Below are positions 32,736 through 40,580 of a stretch of 64,000 nt of DNA, one piece after another. Source of the stretch: an uncultured Oscillospiraceae bacterium (GTDB lineage: Bacteria; Bacillota; Clostridia; Oscillospirales; Ruminococcaceae); the NCBI GenBank assembly GCA_934448295.1, contig CAKSEY010000005.1, forward strand, positions 1 to 64,000. The letters run 5' to 3'. Under the pieces are notes generated by a model that did not search any database, was not told the DNA's origin, and saw only the letters and a list, made by a program, of their open reading frames with translations. Both the position numbers and the translations under genes were made by a program. Within the stretch, counting starts at the first letter, position 1. Each line of letters opens with the position of its first letter.

Positions 32736-34196
32736 TTACTCGATAACGAGCTCAGGATAGTTTGTAGCAACATCGCCCTTGAATGCGTTGATAGCGTCAT
32801 CCTTGGTTGCATATGTGCCATCGAGGTAGCCCTGTACAGACTGGTTGAACAGGTTCTTGATGATGGAGTCATACTTGGTGAGCTTGTTGCTGAGGTCGAG
32901 CTTGTCGAGGACAGCGGTAAGTACCTTGTAGTGATCCTGACCGTTGAGGAGCGGGTTCTCGATAGTAGCCTCGGTCATAACGGTCTTGTTGTTCATGAAG
33001 TCGCCGGTCTCTGCTGCATAAGCCTTCATAGTGTCAGCGTCCTTGCAGAAGAACTCGATGAATTCCTTAGCGAGAGTCTTGTTGTCGCACTTGGTGGATA
33101 CGCCGAAGTAGGAACCGCCCCAGAACCAGCCGGAAGGACCTTCGCAGATAGCCATGTTCTTGCCGAGCTCGGTGTCGCCGCCGTTTGTGAAGTTCTCAAG
33201 GATGGATCCACCGCCTGTTGTGGTAAGACCCCATGTAGGAACGAAGTCGCCGAGTGCGGTGCCATCCATTATAGCGTTGTACCAAGCCTGATCCCACTGA
33301 GGAACGCCTGCGAGGGAGTGGTTATCCTGCATTGCCTTAGCGATATCATAGAAGTCTTCAGCATTGTCCATAACGAGCTTGCCGTCAACTACCCAAGCCT
33401 GGGTTCTGTTGGACTGGAATACCTGCCACAGACCGCCCTCGGTTGCCTGGATGGAAGTCTTGTTGCCAGAAGCCTCATAGAGCTTAGCGCCGGTCTCCTG
33501 GAACTTATCCCAGTCGCTGATAAGAGCCTGCATCTCATCAGGAGTGGAAACGCCGAGATACTCCTGAGCGAGGTCAGCTCTGTAAACGAATCCGCCAGGT
33601 GTAGCCTGGAAGGAAGCTGCCTTGAATACGCCTGCATCGTTGGTGCCATAGTCGAGGGTGTAAGAGAATGCCTCGGGGAAGTCAGCAGTGGTAAGATCGA
33701 TTGCAGAGTACGGAGCAGTCAGGTTGTCGTCGTTGATGTAGTCAGCGACCCAGTCTGCGTCGTAGATCATGAGGTCAGCGTCGTCTTCGCCCTTGAGGTA
33801 CTGCTTGTACTGGTCACGAGCGTTCTCGCCCTTCTCACCAACACCTACGAACTTAACCTGATCCTCGGTGTAGCCCTTTGTCTGACGGAAGAAGTCTACC
33901 ATCTTAACAACGTCAGAGTTGGTCTCCCAAGCGAGGATGGTCAGGCAGTCGCCGTCATCGGTCAGACCTGTCTCAGCGTTGTCTTCAGCTACGCTGGAAT
34001 CGTCAGCAGCACTGGAGTCGTCAGCAGCGCTGGAATCGTCAGCAGCGCTGGAATCATCAGCTACGCTGGAGTCGTCAGCAGGTGTGCTGCTGTCGTTGCC
34101 GGAAGCAGGTGTGCTGCTGTTGGTGTTGCTGGAGCAGCCAGCAAAGGACAGGACTGCAGCAGATGCGAGCAGAGCTGCTAAAAGTCTTTTCTTCAT
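32736..34196 (-). CDS. Extracellular sugar-binding lipoprotein of a CUT1 ABC transporter
   Basis: 486 residues. The signal peptide ends with lipobox FAGC (Cys21). Residues 22-70 are a Ser/Asp/Ala-rich linker with a six-residue repeat (SSAADD type). The rest is a family 1 solute-binding protein: ILAWETNSDVVKMVDFF near the start, a WGLTTTGG segment, then WFWGGSYFGVSTKCDNK and a final EFIEFF region, with many Trp/Tyr for stacking on sugars. It delivers a carbohydrate (oligosaccharide likely, identity unknown) to the permeases downstream. GGAGG precedes ATG 34196. Confidence 0.92.
   Translation of the reverse strand: MKKRLLAALLASAAVLSFAGCSSNTNSSTPASGNDSSTPADDSSVADDSSAADDSSAADDSSAADDSSVAEDNAETGLTDDGDCLTILAWETNSDVVKMVDFFRQTKGYTEDQVKFVGVGEKGENARDQYKQYLKGEDDADLMIYDADWVADYINDDNLTAPYSAIDLTTADFPEAFSYTLDYGTNDAGVFKAASFQATPGGFVYRADLAQEYLGVSTPDEMQALISDWDKFQETGAKLYEASGNKTSIQATEGGLWQVFQSNRTQAWVVDGKLVMDNAEDFYDIAKAMQDNHSLAGVPQWDQAWYNAIMDGTALGDFVPTWGLTTTGGGSILENFTNGGDTELGKNMAICEGPSGWFWGGSYFGVSTKCDNKTLAKEFIEFFCKDADTMKAYAAETGDFMNNKTVMTEATIENPLLNGQDHYKVLTAVLDKLDLSNKLTKYDSIIKNLFNQSVQGYLDGTYATKDDAINAFKGDVATNYPELVIE
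34000..34081. repeat. 18-bp tandem repeat inside the binding-protein gene
   Basis: About five imperfect copies of an 18-bp unit (GCTGGAATCGTCAGCAGC type) encode the acidic linker after the lipobox. Because the period is a multiple of three, copy-number change would alter linker length without a frameshift. Confidence 0.75.
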
Positions 34197-34321
34197 AGAT
34201 TTTTTCCTCCCAAAATAGGTTTCATTCTGTTCCCGAAGGAACCTGATTAATCATCAAGGATCTCGTCGGCATTCATACTCTGTCTGGTGATACTGTATGC
34301 CGCGCCTTGATTACATTTGTA

Positions 34322-34350
34322 AGTTTATCATAAATCCTTTTATTTTTCAA
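34322..34350 (-). promoter_or_regulatory. Promoter of the sugar ABC transporter operon
   Basis: Minus strand: TTGAAA (34345-34350), 17-bp spacer, TAAACT (34322-34327) with an upstream TG (extended -10). It implies a leader of about 120 nt. Confidence 0.6.
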
Positions 34351-34385
34351 GCCCTTTTTTATAACTTTTTTCACATGAAAATCAG

Positions 34386-34397
34386 GAAAACGTTTTC
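34386..34397. promoter_or_regulatory. LacI/CcpA-type operator
   Basis: GAAAACGTTTTC is a perfect 12-bp palindrome with the central CG of LacI-family operators. It lies about 35 bp upstream of the -35 at 34345-34350. Confidence 0.6.
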
Positions 34398-34525
34398 AAT
34401 TTTCACTGATTGTACATAATCACAACGCGCCATGTTTGCCGATAAAAAATCGGCTGTTTTTTTATTAACTTAAGTTATCCGCGAGTTATGCGGGTTCACA
34501 GGATAGTTTGCTTCTCTTATTACCC

Positions 34526-34568
34526 TTGTAACCTCTTTTTGTTACCGTTTTGTAACCAACTTGTAACC
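34526..34568. repeat. Four phased TTGTAACC-type octamers
   Basis: TTGTAACC at 34526, 34550 and 34561 and TTGTTACC at 34539: spacings of 13, 11 and 11 bp, so nearly one helical turn each. They lie in the 600-bp gene-free stretch 34197-34796, with the operators and promoter listed separately; nothing coding was seen in that stretch. Confidence 0.65.
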
Positions 34569-34608
34569 GTTCATTTGTGCAAAGTGCCGAAAAATCATAT
34601 TATTGCTT

Positions 34609-34633
34609 TGTAAACGTTACCGAAAACGTTTCC
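34609..34633. promoter_or_regulatory. Second LacI/CcpA-type operator pair
   Basis: TGTAAACGTTAC (34609-34620) is immediately followed by CGAAAACGTTTCC (34621-34633), the latter a near copy of the palindrome at 34386. Tandem operators more than 200 bp apart could allow DNA looping. Confidence 0.5.
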
Positions 34634-34747
34634 GGCTTGTTTCGCCCTGATTCCGCATTAGAATCACGCATACGCGTTTTCACACGTTTACACGGAAACG
34701 CCGCTTTCAACCGTCCTTTACGTCATGTTTCGTCAAATTTTACAATG

Positions 34748-34776
34748 CAAAAATCCCCCCGGATAACCGAGGGGAT
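34748..34776 (-). terminator. Terminator of the carboxyltransferase operon
   Basis: A 10-bp stem with one C-A mismatch (34753-34762 with 34767-34776), loop ATAA; the minus strand continues ATTTTTGC. Confidence 0.8.
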
Positions 34777-34796
34777 CAATGTCTATTTTAATAGAA

Positions 34797-36200
34797 TCAG
34801 ACAGGGTGAACCTTGTTGGTCTTGTCAGCGTGCTCTGCGTCAATGCCGACCTGTCTGTCGCGGCGCTTCTCGAAGAACTTCGGAGCTACCTTCGGGAACA
34901 TGGCATAGGTCAGCACGTCCTCAACGGAAGCGTCCTCAACGTACTGCTTTACCTCTTCCTTCATTACGTCGAACTCAGGCTTCAGGAGGTCTGCGGGACG
35001 GCAGGTGATGGGCTCCTCGGCGCCGAGTATCTTCTTCTGGAACTCGGGATCGATAGCGACAGGAGTCCTGCCGTATTCGCCCTTTACGAGACCCTTGAAC
35101 TCCTTGGTAACGGTCTTGTAGCGCTCGCCCATGATAACGTTGAACACAGCCTGTGTGCCAACGATCTGGGAGGTAGGCGTAACGAGGGGCGGGAAGCCGG
35201 AATCCTTGCGAACGCGCGGAACTTCCTTAAGAACCTCCTCAAGCTGGTCTGCCTTGCCTGCCTGCTTGAGCTGAGAGAGCAGGTTGGACAGCATTCCGCC
35301 CGGTACCTGGTAGATAAGGGCGTTGGTGTTCGTAGCCAGCATGGAGGGGTCGAGCAGACCGCTGTCGATGTACTTCTTGCGGAGCTTCATGAAGTAATCC
35401 CTTACCTCGTTGAGCTTTACAAGGTCAAGACCGGTGTCGTGCCCTGTGCCCTGGAATGTAGCGACTATAGACTCCGTAGGAGCGTGGGATGTGCCCAGCG
35501 CCAGCGGGGACATAGCTGTATCAACGGCATCAACGCCAGCCTCGACAGCCTTCAGTATGCACATGGAAGCAAGACCGGAGGTATAGTGCGTGTGGAGCTG
35601 GATCGGGATATTTACAGCGCTCTTGAGATCCTTTACAAGGCTTTCAGCCTCGTAGGGAGTAAGCAGAGCCGCCATATCCTTGATGCAGATGGAATCAGCG
35701 CCCGCGCTCTCGATCTGCTTTGCGTAGTTCATGTAATACTCGTGGGTGAACACCTCGCCGAGAGTATAGGAGATTGCGACCTGAGCGTGACCCTGCTCCT
35801 TCTTTGCCGCCTTGATGGCGGTCTCGAGGTTGCGGATATCGTTCAGCGCGTCGAAGATACGGATAATGTCGATACCGTTTGCGATGGACTTCTGTACGAA
35901 GTACTCAACGAGGTCGTCGGCATAGTGACGGTAGCCCAGCATATTCTGTCCTCTGAACAGCATCTGGAGCTTGGTGTTCGGCATTTCCTTCCTGAGGATA
36001 CGGAGTCTCTCCCACGGATCCTCGTCGAGGAAGCGTATGCAGGAGTCGAATGTAGCTCCGCCCCAGCACTCTGCGGAATAGAAGCCGATCTTATCCATTG
36101 TGGAAAGGATAGGACGCATATCGTCCATGGACATTCTTGTGGCGAGCAGGGACTGGTGCGCGTCACGAAGAACGGTTTCAGTAATCTTTAATTTTGCCAT
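34797..36200 (-). CDS. OadA/transcarboxylase 5S-type carboxyltransferase
   Basis: 467 residues. HMGL-like TIM barrel opening TETVLRDAHQSLLATRM with the metal-site Asp, AECWGGATFDSCIRFL, LFRGQNMLGYRHYADD, a carboxylated-lysine region in SICIKDMAALL, and IQLHTHYTSG with the metal His pair; then the conserved C-terminal PYC_OADA region (TPTSQIVGTQAVFNV). The biotin domain found on full-length OadA is absent; the carrier is the next gene. The family moves CO2 between oxaloacetate/pyruvate and carboxybiotin. Last in a three-gene operon. Confidence 0.9.
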   Translation of the reverse strand: MAKLKITETVLRDAHQSLLATRMSMDDMRPILSTMDKIGFYSAECWGGATFDSCIRFLDEDPWERLRILRKEMPNTKLQMLFRGQNMLGYRHYADDLVEYFVQKSIANGIDIIRIFDALNDIRNLETAIKAAKKEQGHAQVAISYTLGEVFTHEYYMNYAKQIESAGADSICIKDMAALLTPYEAESLVKDLKSAVNIPIQLHTHYTSGLASMCILKAVEAGVDAVDTAMSPLALGTSHAPTESIVATFQGTGHDTGLDLVKLNEVRDYFMKLRKKYIDSGLLDPSMLATNTNALIYQVPGGMLSNLLSQLKQAGKADQLEEVLKEVPRVRKDSGFPPLVTPTSQIVGTQAVFNVIMGERYKTVTKEFKGLVKGEYGRTPVAIDPEFQKKILGAEEPITCRPADLLKPEFDVMKEEVKQYVEDASVEDVLTYAMFPKVAPKFFEKRRDRQVGIDAEHADKTNKVHPV

Positions 36201-36216
36201 TTCTGCTCTCCTTGAA

Positions 36217-36576
36217 TCATGCGTTTAATGTAGCAACCAGCGCGCCGGTCTCTACGCTGTCGCCCTTGGATACGTTGATGGAAGCAACAACACCGTCCCT
36301 GTCGGATACGATATCGTTCTCCATCTTCATAGCCTCGAGAACTGCGATAACAGTGCCGTTTGTAACCTTATCGCCGACCTTTACCTTAACGTCAACGATA
36401 GTGCCGTTCATCGGGCAGTTTACCTGCGCGTTGCCCTGTGCGCCGGCGGGAGCAGCCTTCTTTGCCGGAGCCGCCTTCTTGGGAGCGGGAGCAGCAACGG
36501 GAGCAGCGGAGCCGTCAGCCTCGTCAACAGTTACATCGTAAGCATTGCCGTTTACAGTGATGGTGTATCTTTTCAT
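36217..36576 (-). CDS. Biotin carboxyl carrier protein (transcarboxylase 1.3S-like)
   Basis: 119 residues. A short N-terminal part (RYTITVNGNAYDVTVDE) resembles gamma/1.3S proteins; a flexible Ala/Pro/Lys linker (about 22-48) follows; then the biotinyl domain with EAMKMEND, biotinylated Lys84 predicted. It shuttles carboxyl groups between the two flanking carboxyltransferases. Start ATG 36576 is in good context. Position between the OadA-like and the acyl-CoA-type carboxyltransferase genes fits a transcarboxylase layout. Confidence 0.93.
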   Translation of the reverse strand: MKRYTITVNGNAYDVTVDEADGSAAPVAAPAPKKAAPAKKAAPAGAQGNAQVNCPMNGTIVDVKVKVGDKVTNGTVIAVLEAMKMENDIVSDRDGVVASINVSKGDSVETGALVATLNA

Positions 36577-36600
36577 TTCAAAAACCTCTCTATGTTTTAA

Positions 36601-37926
36601 TTAAAATACAAAATTAACGTGCTTTCTGGTGGGAGCGACAACTCTCTTGCTGGAGCAGAGATCAACTGCTGTCGCAACAGCCTGCTTGGTGTCCTCAACG
36701 GCAACAACGCCGTCTATCATGCCAAGGGAAGCAGCCTTGAACGGAGTGGCGTCTACCTCGCCGCCCATGAATACCTTTGCAGCCTCGGGGCTCATAGGAG
36801 CGATAGCCGCGTTCTCCCACGCGTAGGTGATGTCAGCGCTGTCGAACGCCGCGTAAGCCGCGCCGAAAGCCTTGCCCGTAATAAGGTTGATCTTGGTGGT
36901 GGTAGCGGAAGCGTAAACCTGCGCCAGCTTAGCCGCGTCACGCACGGAGCCTGCAAGCTCTGCGCCGCTGGACGGCTCGAAGCCCTCGGTGTTCACAACT
37001 GTGACAACCGGGATAGAGAACACGTCAGCGAGCTGCACGAATCTTGCGATCTTTGCGCAGTCAGCCGCTGTGAGCTTAGCCGCCTTGTCGGTGGTGACGA
37101 CTGCAACGGTGCCCCAGTTGATGCTTGCGAAAGCTGTGTAGGCAGCGGTGCCGAACTCAGCGCCGAGCTCTACCACGGAGCCCTTGTCAGTGAGCGCGGA
37201 AACGAGGTCGGCGGACTTCAGGTTAGCTGTGACCGCTGCGTCGTTGTCTGCGAAATCATCATTGCCTGCAAGGGAGATATTGTTTGCAGGAAGGATAGCC
37301 GCCAGCTTCTTGGCCTTGGCAACAGCGTCCGCGTCGTCCTTTGCAACGATATCCGCAACGCCGGACTTGGCAGCGTTCGCCGCCTTGCCTGCGCCCTCGA
37401 GCTTGCCGTCGGGGGTGTTGAACGGAGCGTTGAGGAACAGCTCAGCCTTCTCGGTCATGATGGTAACGTCAGCCATGGAAGCGATGACCGCCGCAGCGCC
37501 TGCGCATACGCCGTTGATGACAGCGATCTGCGGAACTACGCCGGAGATAGCCGCGGAAGCCTTGATGATCTCGCCGTAGTCAGCGAGAACCTCCATGCCC
37601 TCGTTTATATCGCCGCCCTTGCTGTCAAAGAAAGCAACCACGGGAGCGCCGTTCTTCGCCGCCAGCTCGTAGATCTTTCTGATCTTGAGCGCCGCGCTCT
37701 TGTCTACTGCGCCGCCCTTTACGGAAACATCCTGGGCATAGGCATAAACAGTCGCGCCGTTGATGGTGCCGAAGCCTGCTGCAACACTGCTCACTGCGCC
37801 GTCAGCCGAAAGGAACTTGTCAAGCTCCGTAAAGGTGTCCTCGTCGCAGAGGGCGGTAAGTCTTTTTCTTGCGTCGCTGTCGGGAACGTTCTGTTCCATC
37901 TCAGCTAATGTCTTTGAAAACGCCAT
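36601..37926 (-). CDS. Acyl-CoA-type carboxyltransferase subunit (12S/MmdA-like, divergent)
   Basis: 441 residues, crotonase-fold carboxyltransferase. Visible features: GGDINEGMEVLADYGEI, VPQIAVINGVCAGAAAVIASMAD (oxyanion helix), and in the C-terminal half SIPVVTVVNTEGFEPSSGAE and KAFGAAYAAF. It is shorter than typical 12S/PccB/MmdA subunits (about 510) and Ala-rich, with the N-terminal part trimmed. First gene of the operon. Together with the carrier and the 5S-like subunit it resembles methylmalonyl-CoA carboxyltransferase or a soluble decarboxylase; the acyl-CoA substrate is not readable. Confidence 0.82.
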   Translation of the reverse strand: MAFSKTLAEMEQNVPDSDARKRLTALCDEDTFTELDKFLSADGAVSSVAAGFGTINGATVYAYAQDVSVKGGAVDKSAALKIRKIYELAAKNGAPVVAFFDSKGGDINEGMEVLADYGEIIKASAAISGVVPQIAVINGVCAGAAAVIASMADVTIMTEKAELFLNAPFNTPDGKLEGAGKAANAAKSGVADIVAKDDADAVAKAKKLAAILPANNISLAGNDDFADNDAAVTANLKSADLVSALTDKGSVVELGAEFGTAAYTAFASINWGTVAVVTTDKAAKLTAADCAKIARFVQLADVFSIPVVTVVNTEGFEPSSGAELAGSVRDAAKLAQVYASATTTKINLITGKAFGAAYAAFDSADITYAWENAAIAPMSPEAAKVFMGGEVDATPFKAASLGMIDGVVAVEDTKQAVATAVDLCSSKRVVAPTRKHVNFVF

Positions 37927-38012
37927 TTTTTCTCCTCCATACCTGCTATTGAGATCGGTGCAGACATAGCTTCACCGTCTTAATTAAAATTTATCCACAA
38001 TAATTATACTAC

Positions 38013-38041
38013 ATTGAAAAAAAAATAACAAGCGAAATTCC
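38013..38041 (-). promoter_or_regulatory. Promoter of the carboxyltransferase operon
   Basis: Minus strand: TTGTTA (38036-38041), 17-bp spacer containing nine T, TATAAT (38013-38018), giving a leader of about 80 nt. Confidence 0.75.
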
Positions 38042-38155
38042 GATATTTTTGCATTTTTTATCTTATGCAATAAAAACAAATCAAATCGCAGTTAATTTTT
38101 TGTCAATATCCACAAATCAACACAGAGAGAATTGACAACAAACTTTTACCTGACG

Positions 38156-38905
38156 TCACTTTCTGCGCTTATTCTGCGTTTTTCCCACAGCGGCGCGCAG
38201 TGAGCGCAGCTCGTCTTTGGTGAGGTCGCGGTACTCGCCGGGCTTGAGCATTCCCAGCTTCACGCCGCCCACCGCCGTCCTGCGTAGCCTGCCGACCTCC
38301 AGACCGACCGCCGCGCACATACGGCGTATCTGGCGGTTCCTGCCCTCCTTGATAACGAAGCGGAGCACCGTCCTGTCCGGCGCCTCCGAAAGCACCTCCA
38401 CCGTGCAGGGGAGCGTCTTTACGCCGTCGTCCAGCTCCACGCCGGACATGAGCTGCGAGAGCTGACCCTCGTTCACCATGCCGTCTATCGTAACGCGGTA
38501 GGTCTTGGAAACATGCCTTGACGGGTGCATGATGTCGTTGGCGAACTCGCCGTCGTTGGTGAATATCAGCAGTCCCTCGGAATTCCTGTCGAGCCGTCCC
38601 ACCGGGTAAACGCGCTCGTGCACGTCCGTCAGCAGGTCGGAGGCTATCTTTCTGCCCATCTCGTCAGCCATGGACGTAACGTAGCCGCGCGGCTTGTTCA
38701 GCATGATGTAGCGCTTTTCGGCGCGCTCTGCGGCTATCTCCTCGCCCTCTACCCTGATGAGGTCGTTCATCGGGTCCGCCTTGTCGCCGAGGGAGCACGG
38801 TCTGCCGTTCACCGTGACAAGTCCCGCCGCGATAAGCTCCTCCGCCTTTCTGCGGGAGCACCTTCCGCTGTCTGCAATAATTTTCTGGATCCTTATTTTT
38901 TCCAT
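38156..38905 (-). CDS. rluB: 23S rRNA/16S rRNA pseudouridine synthase RluB/RsuA family
   Basis: 249 residues from ATG 38905 with AAAGG six bases upstream; an in-frame GTG five codons earlier lacks room for an RBS. N-terminal S4 domain (IRIQKIIADSGRCSRRKAEELI), then the synthase domain with VYPVGRLDRNSEGLLIFTNDG, where GRLDRNSEGLL holds the catalytic Asp. The tail is basic (KTQNKRRK). It isomerises a single uridine in rRNA. In Clostridia this gene commonly closes the scpA-scpB-dacB cluster, as here; spmA and spmB, often in between, are missing. Confidence 0.92.
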   Translation of the reverse strand: MEKIRIQKIIADSGRCSRRKAEELIAAGLVTVNGRPCSLGDKADPMNDLIRVEGEEIAAERAEKRYIMLNKPRGYVTSMADEMGRKIASDLLTDVHERVYPVGRLDRNSEGLLIFTNDGEFANDIMHPSRHVSKTYRVTIDGMVNEGQLSQLMSGVELDDGVKTLPCTVEVLSEAPDRTVLRFVIKEGRNRQIRRMCAAVGLEVGRLRRTAVGGVKLGMLKPGEYRDLTKDELRSLRAAVGKTQNKRRK

Positions 38906-38968
38906 ATCTAACCTTTCCACAGTGCTTCACAGCGCTGAATTATGTACGCCCTCCCGGGCGGTGTCGCC

Positions 38969-40096
38969 TTAAACGTATATCCCCGCCCATTCGAGCAGTC
39001 TGCTGAAAAATCCCTGTTCCTCCTGCGGGACGTCGACGTTCCCGTCCGCGAACAGCGGAACTCTGCCGACGACCTCGCCGTCTATCAGGAAAATCATCTC
39101 GCCGAGTTTGTCGCCGCGCTCCACGCTGCCGTAGACGAACCCCGGCAGCAGCACACGCCGCGTGAGCTTCGTCCTCTGCTCCGGGGTGAGCGCCAGGGTC
39201 GTTTTGTGCGCGTAAACTCCCACGCTCTGCCCTGTCCCCGCCACTGCGACCTTTTCCGTGCAGGATGTCTCCAGAGGATACGCCCGCACCTGCGTGAAGC
39301 CGTAATCCAGCATTTTGGTGTGGTCGTTCCAGTCGTCCGGGGCGTTCAGCGTTACCGCAACGAGGGTCGCGCCGTCCCGCTCCGCCGCCGAAACAAGGCA
39401 CCGCCGCGCGTTGTCCGTGAATCCTGTCTTTACGCCAATGGCGCCGTCATAGCGCTTCAGCATTTTGTTGGAGTTGTACAGCGTCCGCTTGTAGGGCGGG
39501 TTCCCGAACTCCACGTCAGCCGAGGAGCACCCCACAATCTCCCGGAACGTGTCGTCCCGGAGAGCGTAAGCCGCCAGCCTTGCGAGGTCGCAGGCGGTGG
39601 TGTAGTGCCCATCCGCGTCCAGCCCGGAGGGGGTCGCGAAGTGCGTGTCGTTCAGCCCGAGCTCCCGGGCGCGGCTGTTCATCAGCTTCACGAACGCGGT
39701 CATGCTGCCGCTGACGGAAACCGCCGCCGCATTCGCCGCGTCGTTGCCGGAGGGCAGAAGTATCCCGTAAAGCAGGTCGCGCCGGGAAACGCGGTCGCCC
39801 TCCCGCAGTCCCATGGAGGTGCCCTCCACCATTATCGCCAGGGGGTCGACGGTGAATTCCCGGTCGAGGTCGCCGGCTTCTATGGTGAGAAGCGCGGTCA
39901 TTATCTTCGTGGTGCTCGCCATGGCGCGTTTTTCGCGGGAATTATGCTCCCACAGCACCGTGCCGGTCTGAGCTTCAATGACTATCGCGCTGACCGCCGA
40001 AATGTTCTCCGGCGCGGCATAAGCCGGGATTCCCGCCAGGGACAGGGCGAAAGCCCCCGCAATCGCCGCCGCGAGTATTCTGAGCAGCTTTTTCAT
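38969..40096 (-). CDS. D-alanyl-D-alanine carboxypeptidase (DacB/DacF type)
   Basis: 375 residues from ATG 40096, behind AAAGGAGTG. The signal peptide (1-27) likely ends at AYA. Penicillin-binding motifs: SxxK as STTK (Ser61 nucleophile), SGN (116-118) and KTG in GVKTGFTD. A PBP5-type C-terminal beta domain follows; the end reads GFFSRLLEWAGIYV, an amphipathic membrane-anchoring helix. It trims peptidoglycan pentapeptides. Its place beside gerW and rluB fits the sporulation-linked DacB/DacF group of Clostridia. Confidence 0.94.
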   Translation of the reverse strand: MKKLLRILAAAIAGAFALSLAGIPAYAAPENISAVSAIVIEAQTGTVLWEHNSREKRAMASTTKIMTALLTIEAGDLDREFTVDPLAIMVEGTSMGLREGDRVSRRDLLYGILLPSGNDAANAAAVSVSGSMTAFVKLMNSRARELGLNDTHFATPSGLDADGHYTTACDLARLAAYALRDDTFREIVGCSSADVEFGNPPYKRTLYNSNKMLKRYDGAIGVKTGFTDNARRCLVSAAERDGATLVAVTLNAPDDWNDHTKMLDYGFTQVRAYPLETSCTEKVAVAGTGQSVGVYAHKTTLALTPEQRTKLTRRVLLPGFVYGSVERGDKLGEMIFLIDGEVVGRVPLFADGNVDVPQEEQGFFSRLLEWAGIYV

Positions 40097-40155
40097 GTAA
40101 TGCACTCCTTTGATGTAAAAATTTCCACCATTAGAATGTACCATGAACGCTCGTT

Positions 40156-40554
40156 TTATTCAGATTCTTCCTCGGATTCCGGCTCGTCGTCCTTCTTCTT
40201 GCCCACAATATCCTTTATCTTGCCGATAAGTCCGGGGATAGAGTCGATGATACCCTCCATGGGGCTGGTCTTTCCGCCGAGCTCCAGCAGCTCAACGTCG
40301 CCGTCGTTCTTGATGACTATGAACGCCTGAGGCTTTACCGTGACGCCTGCGCCGGCTCCTCCCGCGAACTTCTCAGCCGCCTGGGCGGGCAGGTCGCTGC
40401 CGCCGGAAGCAAACCCGAAGGACACCTTGGAAACCGGGATTATCGTGGTTCCGTTGGGTGCGGAAATGGGGTCGCCGATGATGGTGTTCACATCCACCAT
40501 CTCGCGTATTTTCTCCATGGAAACGCCTAAAACGCCTTCAATTGAATTTGACAT
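40156..40554 (-). CDS. gerW: GerW/YtfJ family sporulation protein
   Basis: 132 residues from ATG 40554 (GAAAGGAGC upstream; a longer frame lacks an RBS). The family core is clear: SIEGVLGVSMEKIREMVDVNTIIGDPI, then TTIIPVSKVSFGFASGGSD and GGAGAGVTVKPQAFIVI (quoted in parts). In Bacillus the protein is needed for normal spore germination. The acidic tail (DDEPESEEESE) is variable. Downstream of a DUF2953 gene, as in Bacillus ytfI-ytfJ. Good evidence that the host lineage forms, or once formed, spores. Confidence 0.93.
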   Translation of the reverse strand: MSNSIEGVLGVSMEKIREMVDVNTIIGDPISAPNGTTIIPVSKVSFGFASGGSDLPAQAAEKFAGGAGAGVTVKPQAFIVIKNDGDVELLELGGKTSPMEGIIDSIPGLIGKIKDIVGKKKDDEPESEEESE

Positions 40555-40580
40555 GATATTAGCTCCTTTCAAGCATATTG

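Noticed and set aside
33999..34081. Short-repeat CRISPR array
   Set aside because: The repeats are contiguous 18-bp coding units without spacers, and no cas genes are present.
34779..36191. Plus-strand open frame of 470 codons opposite the 5S-type carboxyltransferase
   Set aside because: Starts in the terminator region and has no family features.
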